The notes under the pieces: generated by a model
The model's database searches: none
Told to the model about the DNA's origin: nothing
What the model saw: the letters and a program-made list of their open reading frames with translations, nothing else
Made by a program: the position numbers and the translations under genes
Origin: Blastomyces gilchristii SLH14081
Lineage: Eukaryota; Ascomycota; Eurotiomycetes; Onygenales; Ajellomycetaceae
Assembly: GCF_000003855.2 (NCBI RefSeq)
Contig: NW_003101673.1
Span: 690,078-754,077, forward strand
Direction of reading: 5' to 3'
Length of the DNA: 64,000 bases
In this document: in pieces, positions 10,408-19,859 of the stretch
Numbering within the stretch: position 1 is the stretch's first letter
Layout: every line of letters begins with the position of its first letter

Positions 10408-12280
10408 AGCCTGCAACTTCGGAGATGACTCAGGCCTCACCAAGCAATCTGGAACTAAATAAACATCCCGATATCAAAGAGGGACCAAGTAATCCAAGGA
10501 TATGTGTAATTATTGACTATTGCCCTGATGAAATACTCTGTACAAGTGAGATGGTGCATGTTCTTATACCTCTGCCTGCCACATTGAAATAACTAATTTA
10601 GATTTGTCATGTCATGATGCCAGCCCATCCTCTTTGAATTATCAACAGCCTGTCCGCCGCTTAAATAACTTGATCGCAGGATATATAGTATGACAGTTCC
10701 TGAGGAAACAATCCCTAAGGAATTTGGATTTCTAATGTGATTTGGTCAACAAACATTCCTGCCATCTCTGAATGTCCCGAATTTGATAGGTCTATCTATA
10801 ATCACTTCATTGAGCACCCTGCAACAGCCCTCATGAAAGGAGCACAGGATGGTTGGCTAGAGACAGACGAGTGAGAACGCATTTCACGTCACCTCTCTTT
10901 CTTTTCTCAATGTTGACTTTGTTTTCTTCATTTAAACCCCCCGGGTTCCGACCCCTTCCTCCATTCTCTCGCTCAAGGCAAAACGCAGCTGTCAACAGAT
11001 TACGCAGCCCCTCACAGCGCGCCCGTGAAGCGGTTTCCCTAAGTCATAATAACTTCCATAGGCATAGAACACACAAGAACCTAAAGTCGCAGTTCGATAG
11101 CTACAGTGCAGTGACGTGGTTTTGCTGCCCGGCATTGGCAGAGGGGTGGTGGTGGTGCCACCCGAATGCGGTAGTCCCGCGGTTATCTAAAGAACGGAGG
11201 TTCATTTTGGTGGGATCAAGCTCTCTTGTAAAAGGCGTTTATTTCTGCTTCAGCTTGGGAGTTTGGGTGATTCGCCCATACCCACAGATGACTCATTTCG
11301 CGGTTATTTGGGAACCTGATGCTGAGATACTGACTCCAGGTTAGCTATGAAGTACGGTTCTAACTGCGACGCATCGTCCAAATGTTGGACCACCCCACTG
11401 ACGCCCTAGGATCTTGGTATACCTCGCACGTGCTTGTCGCTCATGTTGCTCCTTACAATAACATTACCACAATATATATGTGGGCTACTTTCCACCGCCG
11501 CGTCTCACCCTCACCACCTACCTTCGTTTCTGAGAGTGGAAACCCGCCAGAAAGGTTCGGGGGGCCGAAGAGAGGGGGCGAGTGACTTACAGTGACAGGA
11601 GGGAGATGCACCAGTATGGTTTCCCCAAGGCAGCACCCAGTGGCTTGCGCTGGTTAGGTTTGGGGATTGGTATTTGGGCAGTCTATGGACTGACTGGGTA
11701 AAGACGGGATGAGGGCATACCAGCACAGGGCTGGTAGAGTGTGATGCCCTTTTTCCTTGTAGGCGCATGGTCAACCATATATATTTGTGTATTGATGGGA
11801 GCCTCCCAACTGCGATGTATACAGTGTTGCAACTGTACGTGTACAGTACAAGCTAAGGTAAGTAGATCATGTCAACGTCTCCAGGCTTCTACATAGCAGC
11901 CGCCCGCGAGTTGTCGACCCATTGCAAAAATGCTGCGACAAGTGGTCCCAGACAATGATAATATGCGGAGAGGCAGCTTCTTTTGCATGTCTTCATCATC
12001 GCCATATTCAACCATTCAATGACAGCATGTGACGTTGTGAACGCCTCCATGGACAGTTTCTGAACAACTGACTCTCGCCCTAAGCTCTCTCCTTTCTCTC
12101 AAGCTCTGACCCTTAGGGTTCTTCTCATTATCGCTCACAACTCCACCGCATGTTGTTGTTGTTGCAGGGCTGATAATGCCAGGTGGACGTGTCACTCTGA
12201 TCACTCAGTGCAGAAACAAGAGGCATAGCGATTTGTCGTCGAACAACCGTGTAGTTGGCAATTTGACACCCTTGTGAGCC

Positions 12281-12308
12281 AAAAAAAAAAAAAAAAAAAA
12301 AAAAAAAA
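12281..12308. repeat. poly-A run of 28
   Basis: An uninterrupted A homopolymer lies in otherwise unique DNA. No target duplication or polyadenylated element can be seen next to it, so it is reported as a simple repeat. Confidence 0.8.
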
Positions 12309-13271
12309 GAAAAACAAATAAAGATTGAAAAGCGGGACCTAATGGCTCGTTTTCTCGTTTTCTCGTACATAAATATTAAGTACAGTGGGATGATGCCAGC
12401 CGACTGCGCCGTTTGGCCAAGCTGCAGAACCACCACAAAGAAACGAACACTGCCCACGCTGCCTTCTGCACAATCTTAATCTTGGGACTCAACCCGTTCA
12501 ACCTGATCCAAATTGATCTTCTCCGTGGCCTGGGATATGATATGCTCTCTCTCTCCCTCTCTCGCCCCGCTGTTCGAAACGAATGCAAGGGCAAGCCGAG
12601 CCCTTCTCCTTTTCCCTCGCTCCCCACCAAATACGGGGACCACCTCGGGGCTGGCACCCGCGTTGCATTGCGACCCCGTATTCATCCCGGGGTGGTTTTC
12701 TCGTGAACAGTCCAAGCCGCCCCCTTTCGATGTCTACAGGCGCATTGGCGTGTTGTGTGATGAATAATTGCTGCGCCGCGGAGGGAACGAGTTGACGCTG
12801 CAGAATTCTTGCGTTGTCGGTTTGGTTTGGAATGGAGATATACTGTCTCTTTCAAGGTTCACTATTTACAAAAATTTGATAGTCAGAGGAAATAATTATT
12901 ATAGATAAATGAGCTTTAAACGGCTTGTAAATATAATGAGAATATGTGGTACAGGTGGCAGTATATACGGGATGGTATCGTATCTCTATCGAGAAAACAA
13001 CAAAATGAAAAGCCAGTAGACAACGGGGGCTGGCCCTCAATACACACAAAAGGTGCAAACAAAAATGGATAGGAATAACCAAACGGATATATATAAGTAG
13101 GAGGAATGGGAATAATGATTTGGACAAAGAAAAGCAGGAGGAAAGAAAAGAAAAAAAAAACATTTGCATCTAGCTGCCGCCGCCTCCATATTTGTCTTAT
13201 CATCCAAATATGCCAGCTTCAGGCACTCCCCTTTCTTCCTTCCTCCACAAACTGCGCAACCATTATATTAT

Positions 13272-14673
13272 TTACCCCTTGACATCGCACTTGATCGCCA
13301 TCACCGGCACGGCATCCCTCCCGAACCTTACGTCCAAGATCGAGAAAGGGCTGCCCAGTTTCTCCTTGCCCTCGGCGTCCGCGAACAGTTGGCAGCTAAC
13401 AGAGGAAATGGAAACGCCTTCAGCCCTAGTGACGACGGCTTCGACCACTTCAGATCCGAGCTTTACATCTTCTGTTGGTTGAAAGATAACATTAGTTAGC
13501 GTATTTGCCCCTGCTTGCTCTTGGTTTCCGAGCCATGTGTGATTTCTGTGTGTACGGGGGAGGGGAGGGGAGGTGAGGGAGGAGGTGCGCACTTGTTGAC
13601 ACAAGTTTCCCCAGCTGTACTTCTCCTCGTACGAAATTGTAAATGCTGGTGCGGAACTGTACACTTGCCTTCTTGTCTAGCTCGTCCAAAAACGGATCAT
13701 CTTGATCGTCGTCGTCGCCGTCATCTAGGCCAGCGTCGAAATCGTCGTCGCCATCATCCAGACCAGCTTCAAAATCGTCGTCGCCGCCGCTGGCCAAATC
13801 ACCGTCTTCGTCGTATTCTCCGTCCTTCAACTCAATTCTCTCGTCCCCGCCACTACCTTCGGTCTGGAAATCATCGTCATCGTCGTCATCATCATCATCG
13901 CCCTTGAGGCGATTCAGGCCAGCTCCTTCATCCTTTCCGGCATCGTCGTCATCATCGTAGTCCGCCCCATCATATTCCAAATCATCATCGTCCTCGTCCC
14001 CCTGGATGTACTCGTCGTCGTCGTCGTCGCCCTTGAAAGTATCACCACCATCGCCATCGTCCCCTTGGAAATCACCATCGTCGTCCCCCTGGAGGTATTC
14101 ATCATCATCGTCGTCGTCGTCCTGTAGATCACCGTCCAGGTCACCTCCCTTATCCTTATCGTCGAGGTCGAGGTCATCGTCGTCGTCATCATCGTCGTCT
14201 ACACCATCGTCCCTCAACTTCTCGACCGTGTCCTTGCACATAAACGAGCCGATGGGCACAACTTCACCCGCCTCCTGTGAGAAAACGACGCTCTTGCCCC
14301 TCCAGAATGGCTCTCCTAGCTCATCACGGCCATTGGGGTCCGAGTATGCTTGACAGTAGACGCCTGGCTCTTCGACCGAAGCGCCGAGTCCGCTAGTTAC
14401 GGAGCCTGGTTGTACGCGTTAGTGCACTGTACGGTAGTGTAGATAGATATTATATATAGAAATAGATGTGCAGACTCCATATATCAAGAACCCTGCGCGG
14501 CGCTTCGTTGGAATTAGGACAGAGGTTTCTGACTTACGGTGTGTTCGCTCAAGCCGATCCAGTTGGGCAACGAGATTGACTTGCTTGTCTGGGGCGGTGT
14601 TCACTTCGATCTGGAAAAACTTTGCCGAAGCAACGGCTGCCCACGAGGCGAGCAGAAAGCCCGTGGTCTTCAT
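13272..14673 (-). CDS. secreted Asp-rich protein with duplicated Cys module (3 exons)
   Basis: The model is complement(join(13272..13471,13593..14405,14538..14673)), 382 aa. Residues 1-17 are a signal peptide (MKTTGFLLASWAAVASA), so secretion is expected. Residues ~46-105 form a module with Cys63 and Cys102 (VYCQAYSDPNG, LGEPFWRGKSVVF, VPIGSFMCKD). Residues ~111-288 are an Asp-rich linker built from runs of Asp, with recurring EYLQGDD/EYIQGDE and two tandem copies of an 'F(E/D)AGLDDGDDD' unit. Residues ~317-382 repeat the N-terminal module (VSCQLFADAEG, LGSPFSILDVRF, VPVMAIKCDV). Intron 1 has GTAAGT and GCACTAAC signals. The intron 2 donor (GTGCGC after 13593) is the best in-frame choice but not strong; a donor a little upstream would drop about 26 residues. 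A polyaspartate surface should bind divalent cations. Family and role are unknown. Confidence 0.78.
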
Positions 14674-15711
14674 TTTGTTTTCACGGAACCCTTCCGTCTA
14701 TATATATATGCCTCTTATTGGACGAAAAACGTAGAGAACGGGTATAGAGAGGTTACCACGATTATTGTTGCGGAACTTATTTTCCAACGAGAGGCTCCTT
14801 TTTTCTCAAAGGGAATGCGCTGAGCAAATAATGATACAGGAGAGGAAGAAGGAAAAAAGAGAAAAAGAGAAAAAGAGAGAATAATAAATCTGAGCAAAAA
14901 AAGAAAATATGTCGGCGTATTAAATCGACGCGGCGGAGGGTGAGAGAGAGGCTGAGGGGGGGGAGATCCAAGCCTTAAAGAAGGAAGGCCAGCGCGACGT
15001 TAAATAGATACGAGGGCTTACAAGGAAGGATGCCCGCCAAAGCCGCACTGCCCTCTTGTCATATCCGACGAGGCATCTAGCAGCTGTTCGCAGTTCGCAA
15101 CTGCTGAGCGGCTTGGGCCAGCGGGGCTGGTCGCAGTAGTCTGCTCCTTGGCTCGTGGGATGCGTCTCAGCTCATACGCTGGCTGGGCTTAGCGTGACCA
15201 AGCGCTGGCGTCGCGATCCTCTCAGGAGAAAAATATTATTATTAGCACTTCTGGACGATGCCAATCTCGCGGGGGGCTATATTTAGACAATCACAGGCTC
15301 TCAGGCTCACAGGCGACGAGCTGGAGCTCCATCTCGCTCCCTGGCCGGCTTTAAAGACTGCCATTTCGTATGATTCTCTTGCATTTATTATTATTATTAT
15401 TTCTTTGCGGAAGAAGGGCTGGAATTCTTCTCTATTCACATCTGCTATGACTGGCAGAACAGCGGTGCTTCTGTGCTGTCTTGTTGTAGTTATCTGACAG
15501 CGGGTTAGCCGGGTGTCTATCCCCGACTTCCTTCAACTCAATCTTCTTCTTCTAGAAGAGTAAGCAGCTATTATCGCAGTTTTGGCAGAAAGATACATAC
15601 AAACTAGCTCCAGGTCCCACATACCTTTGGGAACGGTCAAAAGTCAGCTGTGCTCACATAGTTATTTATCATGCTCAATTATCTCACCACTGCAAAGCTC
15701 AGTCAAGTAAT
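14674..15711. other. intergenic
   Basis: This is the promoter side of the Asp-rich gene, with long purine-rich tracts between about 14835 and 14910 that read as CT-rich on the coding strand, a common fungal core-promoter or leader feature. No gene is recognisable. Confidence 0.4.
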
Positions 15712-16272
15712 TAGTTAAATCTCTCTATATATTATAGAAAAACCAACTTTTCCGACTAAAATGCCCTGTAACGTGACCTCACATGATATCACATGCACCC
15801 CATCAAATCCAATGGATATGATGGGATTGAACAGTCAGCTCTGCAGCCTATACAGCTCTGATATTAATCTTCATTCTTTTCTTTACAGATGTTCTCTACT
15901 GTATTTACATTCTTTATACTCTTCTCTACATTCATTACAACCTATACATTCATTAATATACTCTATTTATTATAGAAAAACCAACTTTTCCATGCAAAAA
16001 ACACTGTAATGTGATATCATATGCATTCTATCAAAAATATTTGAATGCTCTGACTCATACAGCTCAGATCAATCTTCAAATCTTCATTCTTTTTTTCATT
16101 CTGCTTCTTTCATACATTCTCTACAGTATTTATATTCTTTATACTCTTCTCTATGTTCATTTTGCCAAATGCTCTGTAACATGATCTCATGTGATGTCAT
16201 GTGCACTTCTTTGAATTCAGATGGGATTGAACAGCTGACTCTGCAGCCTGTACAGCTCTGATTAATCTGATA
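15712..16272. repeat. three degraded tandem copies of a ~205-245-bp unit
   Basis: Copy A (~15712-15956) and copy B (~15957-16160) share TATTATAGAAAAACCAACTT, then a 'ctgtaa(c/t)gtga...tca(c/t)atgca' stretch, then CATTCTTT and TTTATACTCTTCTCTA blocks. Copy C (~16161-16272) repeats only the first half (CTGTAACATGATCTCATGTG, then GATGGGATTGAACAG and CTCTGCAGCCTGTACAGCTC, the latter also in copy A). Differences are largely C/T and G/A. The unit has no recognised coding capacity and may be remnant LTR or MITE sequence. Confidence 0.7.
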
Positions 16273-16613
16273 ATGATGATGAAGGTGATACAGAGTGGAA
16301 GAGAGTGATAAGAGTGATAGTGATGATCGGGGTGATAAGAGAGGGGTAGAGGGGTAGAGATAGAGAGTGAAAGTGATAGAAGGGCTGCGGGGCGGTAGAG
16401 GCGGTGGTGATGATAAAGGGAGTAGAGGGTGAAAGAAGTGATAGAGGGGGTAAGAGAGGGTAGAGATGATAAGGGGGAGTAGAGGTGATAAGAGAGGGTA
16501 GAGGGGACTGCGGGGCGGTAGAGGTGGTGGTGGTGGTGGTGGTAGAGGGGGTAGAGGGTGGAAGAGGTGATAAGGGGGGTAGAGATAGAGGGTGAAAGTG
16601 ATAGGGGGGGCTG
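16264..16613. repeat. purine-rich minisatellite
   Basis: About 350 bases are almost wholly purine plus T on the + strand. They are built from variants of 'gtgataagagagggtagaggg' and two copies of CTGCGGGGCGGTAGAGG; near the second is a (GTG)n run around 16525-16543. Open frames on the complementary strand here are repeat translations and were not called. Strong strand asymmetry and G runs make it prone to slippage and unusual structure. Confidence 0.8.
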
Positions 16614-16654
16614 CGCAAGCAGCAAAGCGAGGGTAAGCGAGCGTTTGATGCTTG

Positions 16655-16659
16655 TATTT
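16655..16659. repeat. target-site duplication of the copia element, left copy
   Basis: TATTT lies immediately before the 5' LTR and recurs exactly at 30166-30170 after the 3' LTR. A 5-bp duplication is the integrase signature of LTR retrotransposons. Confidence 0.85.
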
Positions 16660-16754
16660 TGTCAGGTCACGTGATCTGGCTTACTAATCCTTCCACCATA
16701 TAACTTTCCACAAGCTAGCAACCTTTCAATCACACAAGCTTTACACCTTTCACA
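16660..16754 (+). repeat. copia 5' LTR (95 bp)
   Basis: It begins TGTCAGGTCACGTGATCTGG and ends TTTCACA. It differs from the 3' LTR at three positions, all transitions: CACGTG versus CATGTG, CTGGC versus CTGAC, and CTTTCACA versus CTTCCACA. An intact CACGTG E-box remains in this copy. Confidence 0.92.
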
Positions 16755-16768
16755 GGTTATGAGACCTG
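16755..16768 (+). other. primer-binding site matching half of initiator tRNA-Met
   Basis: GGTTATGAGACCTG begins at the first base after the 5' LTR. It is the reverse complement of the anticodon arm of fungal initiator tRNA-Met (which would give GGTTATGAGCCCTG) with one mismatch. Priming from a tRNA-Met half-molecule is known for Ty5 and other copia elements, so this supports both the LTR boundary and the family. Confidence 0.75.
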
Positions 16769-16899
16769 TTTTGTGCAAAATTGCTGCCAATTCAGGATTC
16801 CTTGTTAATATAATCATTATTGAACTACTGCTTCATTCAATACACTCATCAGAAGTTAAAATTATCTTATTCTATCAGTATTGATGTATTTGAGATCTT

Positions 16900-19076
16900 G
16901 ATGATTAATAATACTACTGCTCACTTAAAAAAGAGACTTGCAGAAAATGCATCACATTTGTAAAAAAGTAAGAAAAGAGAATGATATTAGCAAGGATTCA
17001 ATAAATGAATATCAAGATAATGAATTCAATATGATCTCACTCTTATACATGTTCACAATCTTATGTTCTTTTCACTGAATCAGTTACAGATAATGATGAT
17101 TCTTTACACTCTTACTCTATCAGTGAACATTCTTCTGAAGTCTTTGAAAGCTTCATTGATAAACATCTTAAAACACTCTCTTAATTCAAAGCTGGTTTGA
17201 ATACAGCTTCTGACATGGTCAGGCTGGCCTCTTAATCTACTTAATAGCTTGATAAAGCTGATTCTCTTGATGAGAATAATGAACACTCAGATGTCTACTG
17301 TTCAGATAAGACAATATCAGATTAATAGATAAAGCATCTCAAGATAATATTTAAGATGAAGAAGAAGAAGTAAAGAGTTTTAGAACTCAAACTATAACTG
17401 AAAAAACTCTGTCAACAGAGATTCTCTACAGATTAATTACAGAATGTTAACAATTATTCTGTCATCACATTAACAGTCTGTACAGTCACATGAAATTCTA
17501 ATCTCAGTGAAAGATTGAAATTCAATCTTTATAAACTGAATAGCTGTGTTGACAAGACAATCTCTCAATTCAAGAAAGATGTCAAGAATACTGTGAGATT
17601 AAACAGTCTAACTGATACATTCAATTACATTATATAAAGTATCTTCATGAAATTGAAACTGATTGATGCACAGTGTTAATATATAATAGAGAAATGATAG
17701 ATTCAGAACTCTCTATAAAGAGATGATGAATAAGTATCATTCTGAGATGTTAGAAACTGATGACTTTACACATTCATCTCAAACTTCTTGAGTGCAGGTG
17801 TCAGACCATGTTTCTTCAAATATGATGAAAATCAGATTACTTATACTCTATGAAATGCAATTGAATAGAAATACTCTGTTCTTAAAACATAGTTATATTA
17901 TAAGATAGTTCTGAAATTCATGTCTTTTAATAATACACAGATCATCAATCTACACACATTCTTTAATAAGTTTCAGTTCACTATTATAAAATTGAAGATG
18001 TTGAATACTTCTCTCTCAGATGCATAAATATTTGATATCTTCTACTCAGTTCTATTTAACAATTGAAAGAATTATGTTCAGAAGAAGATAGAGAAGATAC
18101 AGAATTTCAAATTCATTGCTATAGTATTGAATGTTGATCTTCTCATAAAGAAGATCTGTTCATAGCTTAATTCTTCAAAAGATAAAAAGAATCTACAGAA
18201 TACAGATTCTGTAGTTAACACTGCTACAACAGCTACAATGATCACTACATCTATTAATTTCAACAATAATACATTGAATTCAGCCTGTGAAGACTGTACT
18301 GAATGTGGTCATGATAGTACTCAAGAGAGCTCTTAAAATCATCAGAGATCAGAAAATTCACCTACATATTCTGAATATAAGAGATCTCACTTTAACATGT
18401 ATTGATTGATCAATTCAGACAGTGCTCTGAATAATTGAAGAATAAATAATACTGTGAGAATAAAGAAATTCAAGAAAAAGAAGAAAAAGAATAATAGTGA
18501 GAGTAGAACTTAACTATTCATTACAAATGAATCAGACATCTATCAGATGACAAATCTCACAGAGGTTATTAATATATCAGTCTGTTTTGTAAAATCTCAC
18601 AAGAATTCTCTCACTATATGAGATAGTGATGCCGGATGTTACATAGCAAGTGATAGATCATGATTTTCAGAACTTATAGCAATCAATGATTCAACAGTTT
18701 AAGTGATTAATAAGGCTATTATAAAGATTCAGAGTGTCAGCACTGTATTTATCTCAGTGAGTGAAAGATTGATAGAATTCAATTATGTATACTACATGTC
18801 AGAACTATTCACAAATCTGATCTTCACTGAGCTTATGAAACATCAGAGCTATATTCACTGTGATATGTAAGTTAATGCTGAGAACTACTTTGAGTTTCTG
18901 TTATCTATTAACAGTGATATCTTCTACATTAATCTGTCTTATAATAATATTTACATTCTATCTGACAGCTCACTGACATTTCATGAGATAATGAATGACT
19001 CAATGTATGAAGCAGTGATATATGTGACTATTTCAAAATCAAAGACAATCTCAACAGATTACAATTTAAGTACTGA
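16900..19076 (+). pseudogene. copia gag and protease region, mutated
   Basis: A frame with many stops can be followed by eye. The CxxCxECGHD stretch near 18290 looks like a damaged zinc knuckle. Around 18610-18720 a DSDAGCYIASDRS segment corresponds to the copia protease core, normally D-S-G-A followed by His. Downstream sequence through 18980 continues the protease-to-integrase linker. The region stops at the gypsy insertion at 19077. Stops replacing expected Trp (TGG to TGA) dominate; the element is not functional. Confidence 0.75.
19072..19076. repeat. target-site duplication of the gypsy element, left copy
   Basis: ACTGA precedes the 5' LTR and GCTGA (26893-26897) follows the 3' LTR. The single A/G difference is the kind of transition seen throughout the block, so a 5-bp duplication is likely. 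Confidence 0.65.
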
Positions 19077-19610
19077 TGTCACACTCCCGGCCGCATCAAG
19101 ACCTCACTGTGGTTCCACACAGCTCATCACTTTCATGCAGATGATTTCATTCTGTCTGAACCAGTTTTCAACCACTCTATAACATTATTTGAATATATCA
19201 TAGAAAGATCTGATTGATGAATATGAGAATCTCACTTCTATATAACATCAGCAGATTACTCTTTCTTAACAGTGAGATACTGCTGAGGTATCACTCTGAC
19301 TATTCTTGCTTATGAAATGAGAGAAGAGTATCTGCTCATTATCTATATAGAATAACTAGATACTGACTTCTTATAAAAGAAGTCAACAATTTATTTTTTC
19401 TTTAACTGAAATATATACAAGAGTTACTATGTGTCTTATACAATCTTTTTAGAATACTAAGTATTATATCTGTGATATTCTTGCAATAACTCTGTAGTCT
19501 ATAAGCTCACTATTCAAGCAAGATAGTCAAGCTCACTTATACAGCTTCTTAAACAACTATCTCTATATAATACTGCTGACTAGTCACTGCTTCAGTTCTA
19601 TTATATTACA
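19077..19610 (+). repeat. gypsy 5' LTR (534 bp)
   Basis: It aligns end to end with 26359-26892, with equal length. Its first ~25 bases keep CpG and CC (TCCCGGCCGCATC), whereas the rest is mutated. Differences from the other LTR are nearly all C/T or G/A. Confidence 0.92.
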
Positions 19611-19859
19611 ATTTGAATCACTTAATCTGATTATAAGTTTGAATCAGTTGAGCTCTAATAGACTGATATAATCTTATACACCTGTGCTGAGACTGATCTG
19701 ATCTCACTTTCTGAGAGAAACACTATATCATTCTCTAGAGTGTGTACATCTCTACTCTGACAGAAATCCGAGATTTCTGAACCTGCTGTATACTTTGACA
19801 TGAGTTCTTCAATCACTCTGTCACTGCTGCAACCTCTACACATCTACATCTATTATAAA

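Larger units (their letters stand above)
9632..13271. other. 3.6-kb gene-poor region
   Basis: I find no supportable gene. Short open frames here (for example 10853-11344 and 11511-11774) lack domains, credible splice partners and coding character. The first kilobase is the likely promoter of the regulator gene ending at 9631 and holds several CCAAT motifs. An uninterrupted A run of 28 lies at 12281-12308. A CT-rich tract near 12543-12570 and a polypurine stretch near 13120-13160 are also present. A non-coding RNA cannot be excluded by eye. Confidence 0.45.

Noticed and set aside
10853..11774. Possible genes of 163 and 87 aa
   Set aside because: No homology I can recognise, no splice structure, no signal or domain; composition typical of intergenic DNA.
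13515..14353. Long open frames opposite the Asp-rich exon (Arg/His- and Ser-rich products)
   Set aside because: They are antisense translations of the GAC/GAT repeat; the sense gene has a signal peptide, introns and duplicated modules.
15712..16272. CRISPR-like array
   Set aside because: Three long, diverged, unequal copies without regular spacers, in a eukaryotic genome.
16197..16625. Open frames of 142 and 118 aa in the minisatellite
   Set aside because: Translation of a purine/pyrimidine repeat in overlapping frames; no domain, no splice signals.
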